From positions 310,001-374,000 of the forward strand of contig NZ_SHMP01000004.1 of the NCBI RefSeq assembly GCF_004217335.1: 64,000 bases of DNA, read 5' to 3'. Positions within the stretch are counted from its first letter, which is position 1. Each line of letters starts with the position of its first letter. The stretch is from Natrinema hispanicum (GTDB lineage Archaea > Halobacteriota > Halobacteria > Halobacteriales > Natrialbaceae). The translations under genes and the position numbers were made by a program. Positions 53,815 to 63,931 of the stretch are shown here, piece after piece. Below the pieces are notes generated by a model that did not search any database, had not been told where the DNA came from, and worked only from the letters and a program-made list of their open reading frames with translations.

Positions 53815-55985
53815 TTAGTCGCCCTTGATCCGGCTCCCGCCCGGCGGCATGAAGTGTTGAATTCGGTCGGGGCTGGCGATCTTGCGGACGAACGACTCGT
53901 CTTCGAATCGCTCGCGGAACTGGCGATAGAGCCGTTTGGCCGTGTCCGCCTGCGCGTACCGGCCGGGCTCGAGTTCGATCATCGTCTCCACCCGATCCTC
54001 GATGGCCGACGGCGGGCCGCCGATCACGCGAGTGTATGGCTCACACTGGATGCCGACGGCCGCGCCGACCGGCGTATCCCGGTAGTAAGTCCGATCGCCG
54101 CGGATCGCGAACCCGCCTTTCTCTAAGTATTCGCCACTCTCGGGGGTCTTCGTGACCTGATCGGCATCGACGGCGTAGACGTCGCCCGCGTAGCGGCCGT
54201 CCTTCCAGACCGACGAGTAGGAGACGGCGAACTGGGCAGCCTCTTCGATGCTCGAGTCGGGGAGCTCGATATCGCTCGAGGACGCCTCGCTCGGATCGGT
54301 CGCCTTCAAGACAGTGACAGGGCCGCCGTGGGCCTGGGTGTGGAGGACTATGTCGCCGGGCTCTAAGTATTTCTTGACGAGTTCCTCGTTCTGATCGGCG
54401 TTGCGGCCGCCGATCACGAGGTAGCCGTCGCTGGTGTGGAACCAGCGGAAGCGATCGAACCAGGGTTCGTTCTCGCGGATCGGAATCGAGGGTTCGGCGA
54501 GCCAGTCGCGCTGTTCGGCCTCGGCCGTCTCGTCTTCGCCGTCCTCGCTCGTGTCCTCGCGCTCGGTTGCCTCCCACTCGTCGCGTCGGCGCTTGGCGTC
54601 TTCTAAGTCCTCGCGAGTGTCCTCGATGGCCGCAAGCGCGCCCTCCTTTTTCTCCTCGACGCGTTTGGCCTCCGTATAGAGTCGGTCGGCGTTCTGTTCG
54701 ACGCCCTGCTCGACGACGAGATCGATCCGCTCGCCGTCGATGTCAACTGTCACCGCCCCCTCGCTGCCGTCGACGTCGACGACCGCCTCGGCAGCCTCGA
54801 TGCCCTGCTCGGCACCGGCCTCGAATCGCTCGCGGATCTCGTCCCACGGCCGGTCCTGCGCTGCGGGCATCCTGAATCGTCGAGAGGATCTCGTCGACCA
54901 GTCCTGTACTCGGCGTAGAGCAGTTCGGCCTGCTCGCGCAACGCATCGGCTTCCTGTTCGAACCCCTCGATCGCGCCCTGCTGTTGCTCGATGATGCGCT
55001 CGTACTTGGCGATCTCCGAGTCGAAGTCCGGCCGCTGTTCGGTCGGCTCCGGCTCTTCGTCCTCGCCGAGCTCGAGCTGGAAGAAGTAGTCGTCAAGCGC
55101 CTCGAGGAACGTCTCGTAGCGCTCGCCGTCGAGGTCGGCGTGTTCCTCGAGCGGGAACGGGGTGACGTCGACGACCTGGCCCTCGCTTGCCTCGCCGTCC
55201 GTGTCGTCCCCGTCGTCCGTTCCGTCCGCATCGTCGCGCTCGCGGTAGAGTCGCGGCTCGAAGTTCCCGTTTCGGATGTCGAGTGCCAGCCGTTCGATGG
55301 CCTCGTAGACGCGGTCGTACACCGCCTCGTCGGCGTCGGCGATGTCCAGCCCCTTCTCGACGCCAGCGCGGGTACAGACCTCCTCGGCGTAGAGCCCGCC
55401 GAAGTTGAGCTGGGTCGCAAGCGTCCGGACGACGTCCGTATCCGAATCGTCCATCTCATGGTCGAACGCCTCGCGAGAGACCGTCAGCGGGTTCGTCCGA
55501 GACTCGGGGAACTCATAGCGCGAGCCCGGGACGACAGTTCGGGATTTCAGCCGAACCGTCTCGAGACAGTCGATCACTTCGTACTCGCCGTCAGTGACCG
55601 CAATGTTGCCTTGCCCGAACAGTTCGACGATAATCCGGGTTGTCCCGTCCTCGCGCTCGAAGGTGAACTCGAGGATGCGATCGAACTCGTACTGTTCGAC
55701 GCCGGCGAAGTCAGCACCCGACAGACGGTTTCGCAGCATCATCGCGAACTGCGGCGGCCGGCCGGGCGCGTCGGGTACCCGTTCGGGGGCGACCGTGTGC
55801 GCGCGTTTGATCTCGCCGACCTCGAGAATGAGCTCGATGCGACCCCGATCGAAATCGCGCATCTTGAGTCGGACGAGATCGTCGCCGTAGAGATAGGCCT
55901 TGTCGACCTTCGCGCCCTCGTAGGCACCGAATTCCCCGACGAGAGCGGCGAGGTCGACGCTAGTGAGTTCCCGCTTTGAATCCAT
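53815..55985 (-). pseudogene. rqcH: RqcH/NFACT-family ribosome quality-control protein, frameshifted
   Basis: The archaeal homologue of Rqc2/NEMF/RqcH, which binds 60S/50S-nascent chain complexes and directs C-terminal tailing of stalled peptides. NFACT-N is at the start (MDSKRELTSVDLAALVGEFG), coiled coils follow (SEIAKYERIIEQQQGAIEGFEQEADAL), and NFACT-R (DUF814) is in the last 220 residues (RFRWFHTSDGYLVIGGRNADQN). The reading frame is broken twice: by an extra T at 54905 and another at 54862 (plus-strand). Deleting both joins AEYGLVDEILSTIQDARAQD smoothly into one 720-residue protein. The DNA between is coherent, so the breaks are either errors or very young. Confidence 0.85.
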
Positions 55986-56082
55986 ACTGCACACTGCCCG
56001 GCCCGGTCAAAAAGACGTGTCGCTCCGGCCCCCGCCGTCGGAGGTCGGAACGCCTAATCCGCGCCGGCACACACCTGCTACT

Positions 56083-56187
56083 ATGACCCACGCCGTCGGT
56101 GGACAGCCACACGAGCTCGCTGCTACGGTATCGCGTGCCGGGGATTGGGACCGATCGCGCTCCGCTCGAGGAGGTGCCGTCCGATGA
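56083..56187 (+). CDS. Possible 34-codon leader ORF
   Basis: A short ORF, MTHAVGGQPHELAATVSRAG and 14 more residues, whose TGA overlaps the ATG of the next gene as ATGA. Codon use is acceptable, but the length is too small to judge. It could be a coupled small protein, a leader peptide, or chance. Confidence 0.25.
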   Translation: MTHAVGGQPHELAATVSRAGDWDRSRSARGGAVR

Positions 56188-56825
56188 GCGGGGCGGAACA
56201 GCCTTGGACGGACGTCTCGCGGTTCCCTGACTTCCTCGACCATCTCGAAGCCCAGGGCGGGGCGACCGTCAACGGGATCATCGATCGAATCGAGGCCGAC
56301 ATCGACATGGACGGGATCGCGTACCACGATCGCGGCATCCGCGTCCCGGGCTACGACGCCACGTTCGTCCCGGAGCCAGAGGGGTCGCAGGTCGTCCCCG
56401 CGTTCAGCGTCGAGGTCCAGACGATCGGCCCGCGCAGCGTCTGGGCGGTGTTCGACGCGACGCTCTCCTGGGACTTCTATCTCCTCCAGGCCGACGATAT
56501 CGCGGCGATCGCCTGGGTGAGCGACGAAGAGTTCAACGCCGAAGAGGCCGGGATGTTCATGTCGAAACACGACGCACTCGCCGCGGGCCGCTTCTCCTTT
56601 GGGACGTTCATCTACGCCGGCGAGGAGTGGGACGAACAGCGCGAGCTGATCGAGGGCACCGATACACCGGCGTTCCTCCAGCGCGACGACGGCAGCGTTC
56701 TGGTGCCAACCGATCAGGCCGACTTCTACAACGTCGTCAACGCCACTCCACAGGAATTCCGGCAAAACGGCGGCGGTGCGCCCTCGCATCTCGGCTTGCT
56801 CGAGCTCGAGGTCACGATCGACTGA
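56184..56825 (+). CDS. Conserved hypothetical protein, function unknown
   Basis: A 213-residue acidic soluble protein (TDVSRFPDFLDHLEAQGGATVNG, later FSVEVQTIGPRSVWAVFDATLSWDFYLLQ). It resembles uncharacterised haloarchaeal proteins but I know no domain name. Alternating short strands after residue 40 suggest a mixed alpha/beta fold; no membrane segment, signal or metal motif is visible. The ATG at 56184 overlaps a short upstream ORF. It converges with the sulfite-oxidase-family gene. Confidence 0.7.
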   Translation: MSGAEQPWTDVSRFPDFLDHLEAQGGATVNGIIDRIEADIDMDGIAYHDRGIRVPGYDATFVPEPEGSQVVPAFSVEVQTIGPRSVWAVFDATLSWDFYLLQADDIAAIAWVSDEEFNAEEAGMFMSKHDALAAGRFSFGTFIYAGEEWDEQRELIEGTDTPAFLQRDDGSVLVPTDQADFYNVVNATPQEFRQNGGGAPSHLGLLELEVTID

Positions 56826-56867
56826 GACGGCCTCGTCCCCGTTTAGCGGGTCCGGGCGGACGCGACC

Positions 56868-58415
56868 CTAGACGCTCACGGTCTTGCGGACCCAGCCGCT
56901 CGAGCCGCTGGGAAACGGACTCGATTCTTCTGCTGGTTGGACGTCGCCGGTGCCGTCGATCGCGCGGACGACGACCTCGCTGTCGCCAGCCGGTGGCTCC
57001 CAGGTGTACTGCCACTGCCGCCAGGCGTCGCGGTCACCGAGTACGTCCGCCGGGTCGAACGCTTCGCTCAACTCGGCAGTTTCCCAACTGTCGCCGCCGT
57101 CGGTCGACACCTCGACGGTTTCGATCCCACGGGTGCCCGCGTAGGCGTGCCCGCCGACCTGCACCCGGCCATCGTCGAGTTCGTTGGTCGTCCAGAGCTT
57201 CGCGATCGTGTTCACCGGGCCGGTGCCGTGCCAGCCGCGTTCCTCCCAATAGCCGTCGACTTCCTCCTCGAGCACCTCGAACTCCGTGACCCACTTGACG
57301 TTGATCTCGCCCCAGTGGCCGGGAATCAGCAACCGCACGGGATGGCCGTGGGCACGCGGCAGCGGCTTCCCATTCATGCCGAAGGCGAGATAGCCACGTT
57401 CCATCGCGGCGAGCGGAAACTGCTGATAGTAGCCATCCGCTGCCTGGACCTGCACACACTCACAGCCCCCACCGGGGCCGGCGCGCTCGAGCAGCGGCGC
57501 GACGGGGACGGCCGTCCAGATCGCGTTATCGAGTAAGTCTGCGTTCAACTGTTCGCCGACACAGCGCAGCGTGTTGTAGCCCGTCCGCACGTCGCCATCG
57601 ACGAGGTCGTCGTACGTGAGCGTGTAGTCGGTGTCGACTTCGCCAGTGACCGTGAGCGTCCAGTCGTCGGCGTTGACGACCGGATCGATGTTGTTGATGT
57701 CGACGGTGAAAAACGCCGACGGCTCGCTGACGAGGCCGGGAATCCCGTCAATTGCGAGTTCCATGTCGGCTGCCTGCTGGCTGAGCGCCGTCGCGTCCGC
57801 TTCGAGATCCGTCTCGAGTTCTCGCCCGATACCAGGCGACCGGCGCGAACCGATCGCGTACGAGACGATCCCGAATCCGAACGCGCCGCCTGTCAGGGCG
57901 AGCAGTTGCCGACGGCTCGCGTCGACACCCGCCACCGGGACCGATTCACCAGGTCGTTTGCTCGCGAGCGCGACCAAAATCGCCGCAGGAACTGCTGTCC
58001 CGACGGCAGACGTGATGTCACTGACGAGTAGCCACGCGAGAAGCGCCATCGCGGCTCCGACGACTGCCGGCTGGCTCACCCACGCTGGGGCCGGTAGGCG
58101 CGGCGACAGCGTCTTGCCACCGACCAGTGCGAACTGGGCGACGACGGCGAAGAGCCCGATCGTCAGCGCGACTGCGACGAGCGACGCAAGCGTCTCACCC
58201 AACCGACCCAGTTGTTCGATGGCAACCGTGAGCACGATCGCCGGCGTCGTCGTGACGACGAACGCATCGACCGGAGCGACGACGAACGACGGCGTCCTCC
58301 CCGAGACAGCAAACGACCCTGCGACCGCGACGACCCCCACAAGCAGGGCACCGATCGCTCTCGAGCCGGCCCATCGCACGCGAGCAATCACAGTGTGCAG
58401 CGAGTTCGAAGGCAT
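56868..58415 (-). CDS. Membrane-anchored sulfite-oxidase-family molybdoenzyme
   Basis: A 515-residue protein with four or five N-terminal membrane helices (about residues 14-165), then an outward-facing (inferred) sulfite oxidase domain. The Mo-binding part has the single cysteine ligand in YNTLRCVGEQLNADLL, and the usual GYLAFGMNGKPLPRAHGHPVRLLIPG segment; a dimerisation/Ig-like domain (GGHAYAGTRGIETVEVSTDGG) follows. It may oxidise sulfite or reduce a related anion; the heme domain is absent, so electrons must pass to a separate acceptor. The ATG at 58415 gives MPSNSLHTV. Confidence 0.88.
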   Translation of the reverse strand: MPSNSLHTVIARVRWAGSRAIGALLVGVVAVAGSFAVSGRTPSFVVAPVDAFVVTTTPAIVLTVAIEQLGRLGETLASLVAVALTIGLFAVVAQFALVGGKTLSPRLPAPAWVSQPAVVGAAMALLAWLLVSDITSAVGTAVPAAILVALASKRPGESVPVAGVDASRRQLLALTGGAFGFGIVSYAIGSRRSPGIGRELETDLEADATALSQQAADMELAIDGIPGLVSEPSAFFTVDINNIDPVVNADDWTLTVTGEVDTDYTLTYDDLVDGDVRTGYNTLRCVGEQLNADLLDNAIWTAVPVAPLLERAGPGGGCECVQVQAADGYYQQFPLAAMERGYLAFGMNGKPLPRAHGHPVRLLIPGHWGEINVKWVTEFEVLEEEVDGYWEERGWHGTGPVNTIAKLWTTNELDDGRVQVGGHAYAGTRGIETVEVSTDGGDSWETAELSEAFDPADVLGDRDAWRQWQYTWEPPAGDSEVVVRAIDGTGDVQPAEESSPFPSGSSGWVRKTVSV

Positions 58416-58649
58416 GTGAATGCCACGGGTTGACACACAATAGGTGTCTCCCTCTCGAGATCCCCGCCCCTCTCGTAGCAGCCATGACAGCCAGCGTCTC
58501 TAACGCTCGAGTCTCAAGTAGGCACCAGAACAGGCAGTTATCGAGCCGGTCCCGTCGACGCAATGCATCCGCGAACTGGTAGACGAGTTAGACTAGTTAG
58601 TTGTCATTGATGTGCTAACTTTTCTTGTGCTAGACAGAAAACAGCCGAT

Positions 58650-59192
58650 ATGGCCAGCAACGGCGACGAGAGCTCACCGACGGCTTCGAACTCGAGCATT
58701 GGTCCGCCGGACGAGCGATCGGAGTCCGGCGATGTCGTCACCACACGCACGGACGGCTCCGGTGCGAGCGACGGTGTCGTCCCAGCGACCGTCGAGGACG
58801 CTAGCGGCTACGGGCTCTCGCTGACGCTGATCGGCGGCGTGTTGCTCGCGCTGGCGTACTACGGCTACATCGCGGTGACCGGCCCGCAGACGCTCGGGCA
58901 GGCCATTCCCGGCCCGTTCTATCTCCTCGTGTTCGCGCTGTTGTTCGTCCTCGAGTTGTTCCAGAGCCGCGAGCGCGGGGCGATCGCAGTGGTTCGGGCA
59001 ATCGTGCTGGCGCTGTTCTACGGCGGCTTAACTGCGTTCGCGATCGAGGGCAGCGTCTATCTCTGGCGCAATCCGAGCGCGGCACTCAATGGGTACGTCG
59101 GAGTGACCGTGCTGGCGGTGTCGCTGATCGTCGCGGCGCTGGCGTACTTCCTCTATCTTGCCGCACTCGAGTCGAACACAGCGGGAAAATAG
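58650..59192 (+). CDS. Hypothetical membrane protein, four TM helices
   Basis: A 180-residue protein. Residues 1-55 are Ser/Asp/Glu-rich and probably disordered. Four hydrophobic helices follow (about 57-75, 87-107, 112-133, 146-170), the last leading into a very short tail. I do not know the family. It has a short upstream A/T-rich element (TAGACTAGTTAGTTGTC) and lies convergent to elp3, with no operon partner. Confidence 0.65.
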   Translation: MASNGDESSPTASNSSIGPPDERSESGDVVTTRTDGSGASDGVVPATVEDASGYGLSLTLIGGVLLALAYYGYIAVTGPQTLGQAIPGPFYLLVFALLFVLELFQSRERGAIAVVRAIVLALFYGGLTAFAIEGSVYLWRNPSAALNGYVGVTVLAVSLIVAALAYFLYLAALESNTAGK

Positions 59193-59207
59193 CTCGAAAA
59201 GACCGGC

Positions 59208-60869
59208 TCAGAGCCGTTTGCTCACGTACGGCCCGTCCTGATGGTAGCCGAGTTTGTTCCGGTAGTACTCGCGAGCGCCGATGCCCGAAATCACGCTGAC
59301 CTTGTCGTAGCCGGCGTCGGCGGCGAGGTCCTCGGCGCGCTCCATCAGTCGGCGGCCGTAGCCCTGATGCTGGTGCTGGTCGGTCTCGCTTTCGTTCCCG
59401 ACAGCGACTTCCGAGCCGTAGACGTGAAGTTCGCGGATTAGGGCCGTGTTCTCGAGTTCCGGGCGAACTGGATCGTTGGGGAAGCGCAGCCGACAGAAGC
59501 CCACGAGGAGGTCCTGTTCGAAGTCCTCGAACGAAATGAAGTGCTCGGTGCCGCCACAGGCGTCGTAGGTCATCACGTCGAGCTCGACGTTGTCGGGTTC
59601 CTCGTCGTTCATCCCGGCCTCGCGACAGCGGATACACTCACACGACCAGCCGTGTTCGTCCATGCGCTGGCGGGCCAGTTGTCGGAGGTTCGACTTCCAG
59701 ACGCCGGCGTCGATGAAGTCCGCGGGGATATCCCGCTGGACGCGCTGGAGGCGCGTGTAGCGCGGAATCATGTCTTTGATCTCCGCGACCAGCTCCGCGG
59801 CTTCGTCGTTGTCGAGCGGGTCGTACTCGCCTTTGTGCCACCAGTCGTAGGTCGCCGTCCCGCGGACGATCAGCGTCGGATAGATTTTGAGGTAATCGGG
59901 CTTCCACTGCTCCTGGTCGAACAGCCGCCGGAAGTCCTCGAGACACATTTCCTTGCTCATTCCCGGCTGGCCCGGCATCATGTGAAAGCCGACCTTGAAC
60001 GCCGAGTCCCGCAGCCGCTGGTTGGCGTCGATCGACTCCTGAACGCCGTGGCCCCGATGCATCTCTCGGTTGATCCGCTCGTAGGTGGTCTGGACGCCGA
60101 CCTCGACTTTCGTCCCGCCGACCTCGAGCATCCGGTCGATCTGCTCCGGATCGCACCAGTCGGGTTTGGTCTCGAAGGTCGTCCCGATATTGCGGATGTC
60201 GGCGGTCTCGTTTTCCGCGATGACGTCCTCGACGTAATTCCACTCGTACTCCTCGGGGTCCTGTGCGAAACTGACGCCTTCGGCCGGTTCGGGCTCCTTG
60301 TCGACGTCGTAGTCGTTCATCGCCTCGAGCGCGCGCTTGACGAACCACTCTTGGTAATCGTGCGACCGGGCGGTCATCGTCCCGCCCATCAGGATGAGTT
60401 CGACCTTGTCGACGGGGTGGCCGATCTGGCGCAGTTGCTCGAGTCGGAGCGTCACCTGTCCGTAGGGGTCGTAGTCGTTCTGGACGCCGCGGGCGGCGGC
60501 GGGTTCCTCGCCCGTGTAGCTCTGTGACGACGAGAATTCGGAGTCGGGGCCGCCGGGACAGTAGAGACACTTCCCGTGGGGACATCGCTCGGGCGAGGTC
60601 ATGATCGCGACCGGCGAGACGCCGGAGGCCGTGCGAACCGGCTTGCGCTGGAGCACCACTTCCAGATCCTCGCGGTGCTCCTCGGCTGCGTAGTCGAGCA
60701 GTTCGGAGTTTTTCGGCACTTTCGGCGCGGAGTGTTCCGAACAGGCCTCGAGTTTGGCTTTCTCGACCTCGTCGCGCTCGATCTCGCCGTTTAAGATCCG
60801 CTCGACGAGTGTCTCACAGACTCGCTCGAACGCTTCGGTTTCGGTCGGTTCGGGCGTCTCGGTACTCAC
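59208..60869 (-). CDS. elp3: tRNA U34 cm5-modifying enzyme Elp3
   Basis: The archaeal Elp3, a fused radical-SAM/acetyltransferase that adds a carboxymethyl group to uridine 34 of tRNA. The 4Fe-4S cysteines are in CPHGKCLYCPGG (C-x4-C-x2-C, near residue 99), with a conserved CECIRCREAG zinc-type motif near residue 408. The C-terminal GNAT domain has the acetyl-CoA loop GYGRRLMERAEDLA. Length (553) is typical. Such modification tunes decoding by tRNAs that read A/G-ending codons, including tRNA-Glu(UUC) such as the one in this window. Confidence 0.96.
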   Translation of the reverse strand: MSTETPEPTETEAFERVCETLVERILNGEIERDEVEKAKLEACSEHSAPKVPKNSELLDYAAEEHREDLEVVLQRKPVRTASGVSPVAIMTSPERCPHGKCLYCPGGPDSEFSSSQSYTGEEPAAARGVQNDYDPYGQVTLRLEQLRQIGHPVDKVELILMGGTMTARSHDYQEWFVKRALEAMNDYDVDKEPEPAEGVSFAQDPEEYEWNYVEDVIAENETADIRNIGTTFETKPDWCDPEQIDRMLEVGGTKVEVGVQTTYERINREMHRGHGVQESIDANQRLRDSAFKVGFHMMPGQPGMSKEMCLEDFRRLFDQEQWKPDYLKIYPTLIVRGTATYDWWHKGEYDPLDNDEAAELVAEIKDMIPRYTRLQRVQRDIPADFIDAGVWKSNLRQLARQRMDEHGWSCECIRCREAGMNDEEPDNVELDVMTYDACGGTEHFISFEDFEQDLLVGFCRLRFPNDPVRPELENTALIRELHVYGSEVAVGNESETDQHQHQGYGRRLMERAEDLAADAGYDKVSVISGIGAREYYRNKLGYHQDGPYVSKRL

Positions 60870-61038
60870 TATACGTGGTTCGTGGCCGTTTGTGAATAAG
60901 CGTGTCGGACTCTGTGATCGCCACGGTCGAACCAGTCGACCACCTCGTCGTCCAGTAGTCTCGGTCGTCCGTGGTCCGCGGTCAAGTGTCCAAAAGGTAA
61001 TTCTTTAAGGATGGTCTCGCCCTATCTCCGACAACTGA

Positions 61039-63468
61039 ATGTCTCCCGACCTTGCGGTGGTCGTCGCCGCGGTCGCCGTGCCGTTCGTCGCCGCAGCACT
61101 CACACCGCTGTTCTTTCGCCTCCTCGGAGAGGAAGCTGGGTTCGCGGGGACCATCGTCGCACTGATTTCGTTCGGCCTGCTCGCCACCCAATACGGGAGC
61201 GAGGGAACCGTCGCCCTCGAGTGGGTTCCCGCGCTCAACGTCGCACTCCGGTTTTACGTTGACGGCTGGGCACTGCTGTTCGCGCTGTTGGCAAGCGGTA
61301 TCGGCGCGCTCATCTTCACTTACTCGCCGGCGTACATGCACGGCCAGTCGGGGCTCGTGCGATACTACGCCGCCTTGTTCGCGTTCATGGGCTCGATCAT
61401 CGGCGTCGCGCTCGCGGCCGATCTGATCGCGATCTTTCTGTTCTGGGAACTCACCAGCCTCGCCTCGTTCGTGCTGATCGGTTTCTACACTGCCGACGAC
61501 TCCTCGCAATATGCCGCCCGGATGGCCATGTTCATCACCGTCGGCGGCGGGCTCTTCTTGCTCGTCGGCTTCCTGTTGCTGTCGATCGTCGCAGCTGATA
61601 TCCTCGGTCCCGGCGCTGCGTTCGATCTCGCCGCGATGCTCGAGGAGTCGGACGCGATGGCCGCGGCACTCCGAGAACGGGGGCTGTTTCTCCCCGTATT
61701 GGGGCTGCTCGCGATCGGTGCGGGAACCAAGTCCGCACAGGTCCCGCTGCACTTCTGGCTACCCAACGCGATGGCCGCACCCACGCCGGTCTCTGCGTTT
61801 CTCCACTCAGCGACGATGGTCAAAGTTGGCGTCTACTTCATCGGCCGCGTCCGCCCGATGCTCGTCGGCCCAGAGTGGCTGTTCCTCTTTGCGACGCTTG
61901 GCCTGACGACGATGACCGTCTGTGCGATCATGGCCGTCGCGTCGACGGACATCAAGGAACTGTTGGCCTACTCGACGGCGAGCCACCTCGGGTTGATGGT
62001 CGCCGGTTTCGGGTTTACCTCCGTCTACGGTGCCGAAACGGGTGTCTTCCACCTGCTCAACCACGCTCTGTTCAAGGCCGCGCTGTTTCTGGTCGCCGGG
62101 ATTATCGCTCACGAGGCAGGGACTCGAGAGATCGACAAACTCGGCGGGCTCCGCCACGATCTCCCGGTGACGGCTGCGATCACCGTCGTCGCCGCGCTCA
62201 GCATGGCTGGGATTCCGCCGTTTAACGGCTTCTACTCGAAGGAGCTGCTCTTCGAGGCTGCCGTCGAGGCAAGTCACTACCACGATATCGGACTACTCGG
62301 CTGGCTCTACCCCGCCGTCGCCGTCTTCGGGAGTATCTTCACCGTCCTCTACTCGCTGCGATTCCTCTCGCTGTTCTTCGGCGACCGTCCCGAGGGCCTC
62401 GGCTACGTCCAAAGCCCGCCCGTGCCGATGCTCGTCTCACCGGCCGTGCTGGCACTGCTCGCAGCGGTCGTCAGTGTCGATCCGCAACTCGCCGTCGACG
62501 TCATCGTCCAGTCCGGTCTCGAGGCGACGGCGGTCGATCCCGGCGAGATGCACGTCGGCCTCCCAACCACGTATTCGACGCCGGTCGGGATGAGCGCGGT
62601 CACGATCGCCGCCGGCCTCGCTGCGTTCCCGTTCTACGATCGCCTCCACGACGGCATCCGCGGGGTTGTGGAGTCGACACCGCCGATCCGTCCGAACTGG
62701 TGGTACGATGTCATCATCGAGGGGCTCACCGACGAAGGACGCTGGTTCGCAGAAACGCTTCAGAACGGTCTCCTGCGGACGTACGCGACATGGGTGCTGA
62801 GCGGGATCTGCGCGCTCGCACTCGCCGGCTTCGTCGCGGCTGGTGCCATCGATTCGATCGCCGTCGGCACCGAGGTCACAATAGCCATGGGGTTGGTCTT
62901 GCTCGTGGCAGTCGTTGGCGCGCTGGCGGTCGTGCTCTCGGACACCCACGTCGCGGGCGTGCTCACGCTCTCGATTCTCGGTTTCATGGTCGCCATCTTC
63001 TATATTCTCGGGAGCGCGCCCGACCTCGCGTTGACCCAGCTCGTCGTCGAGACGCTGGTGCTCGTCCTCTTCTTGCTCGTGATCGAGGAGATTCCAGCAA
63101 CTGAGCGGCTCGCGGTCGGGACGACAGTTCGCGATGTTGCCCTCTCGCTCGTCGTCGGTGCGACTGCTTTTGTCACGGTGCTCCTCTCGAGCGGCGCACG
63201 TCCCGCCGGCAGCACAGACATCGCCCGTTATTTCGCCGCACAGGCCGTGCCGGAGGGTGGTGGCACGAATATCGTCAACGTGACGCTCGTCGACTTCCGT
63301 GGCTTCGATACGCTCGGCGAACTCGCTGTAATCGCACTCGCCGCGATCTCGATCCTGACGCTGATCGTCATGCGCGGCAGGGGCGACGAGCGATCCGCTG
63401 CCCGCAGTGACGACGACGCGATCGAGACGCGAGACACCGACACCACCACAGGAGGGACAGACGAATGA
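61039..63468 (+). CDS. mnhA: Mrp/Mnh Na+/H+ antiporter subunit A
   Basis: The large Mrp subunit A, 809 residues and about 20 membrane helices. The first 500 residues are a NuoL/ND5-like proton-translocating unit (FWELTSLASFVLIGFYTADDSS, then FLHSATMVKVGVYFIGR, LLNHALFKAALFLVAG, and GIPPFNGFYSKE). The C-terminal part includes MbhD/DUF4040 (LGSAPDLALTQLVVETLVLVLF) and MbhE-like parts (VNVTLVDFRGFDTLGELAVIAL). Mrp antiporters expel Na+ using the proton gradient, important in high salt. Its stop overlaps mnhB by 4 nt. Confidence 0.95.
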   Translation: MSPDLAVVVAAVAVPFVAAALTPLFFRLLGEEAGFAGTIVALISFGLLATQYGSEGTVALEWVPALNVALRFYVDGWALLFALLASGIGALIFTYSPAYMHGQSGLVRYYAALFAFMGSIIGVALAADLIAIFLFWELTSLASFVLIGFYTADDSSQYAARMAMFITVGGGLFLLVGFLLLSIVAADILGPGAAFDLAAMLEESDAMAAALRERGLFLPVLGLLAIGAGTKSAQVPLHFWLPNAMAAPTPVSAFLHSATMVKVGVYFIGRVRPMLVGPEWLFLFATLGLTTMTVCAIMAVASTDIKELLAYSTASHLGLMVAGFGFTSVYGAETGVFHLLNHALFKAALFLVAGIIAHEAGTREIDKLGGLRHDLPVTAAITVVAALSMAGIPPFNGFYSKELLFEAAVEASHYHDIGLLGWLYPAVAVFGSIFTVLYSLRFLSLFFGDRPEGLGYVQSPPVPMLVSPAVLALLAAVVSVDPQLAVDVIVQSGLEATAVDPGEMHVGLPTTYSTPVGMSAVTIAAGLAAFPFYDRLHDGIRGVVESTPPIRPNWWYDVIIEGLTDEGRWFAETLQNGLLRTYATWVLSGICALALAGFVAAGAIDSIAVGTEVTIAMGLVLLVAVVGALAVVLSDTHVAGVLTLSILGFMVAIFYILGSAPDLALTQLVVETLVLVLFLLVIEEIPATERLAVGTTVRDVALSLVVGATAFVTVLLSSGARPAGSTDIARYFAAQAVPEGGGTNIVNVTLVDFRGFDTLGELAVIALAAISILTLIVMRGRGDERSAARSDDDAIETRDTDTTTGGTDE

Positions 63469-63931
63469 CGACAGTCATCATGCGAACGACCGCACGAGCG
63501 ATCGTCCCGATCGTGCTGGTCGTCGCGATTTCGCTATTCATCGAGGGCCACAACCTCCCCGGTGGCGGATTCATCGGCTGGCGTGCTCACGACGACGGCG
63601 TTCGCGATCATCTACATGGGCTTTGGCCTTGACTTTCTGGAGCGAGGCATCCTCGGGCGCGACGTCGATCCCGGCAAGGAACCCTCACGGGATCGGGTCG
63701 TCGTGGCCTATCGCCGGCTGTTCGCCTACGGCTTCGCGATCGCCGTCGTCAGCGGCCTCGCGCCGCTTGTCTTCGGGCAGCCGTTTCTCACACAGACGTT
63801 CGTCATGCTCGAGGGGGTGCCGATCTACGACCACCTCGAGGTCGCGAGCGCGATCGCCGTTCGACTTCGGGGTCTACTGTGTGGTCGTCGGCGGCCTGCT
63901 GACGATCCTCTCGGTGGTGGGGGCAGAATGA
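63465..63931 (+). pseudogene. mnhB: Mrp/Mnh subunit B, frameshifted
   Basis: The second subunit of the Mrp antiporter (about 154 residues when repaired). The frame starts RTTARAIVPIVLVVAISLFI with the family motif EGHNLPGGGFIGG. It is broken by an extra T at 63579 and an extra C near 63857. With both removed the sequence reads without gap to SVVGAE at the TGA (63929-63931), and the stop overlaps mnhC by 4 nt. These breaks continue into mnhC, so sequence error near the edge is likely. Confidence 0.8.
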
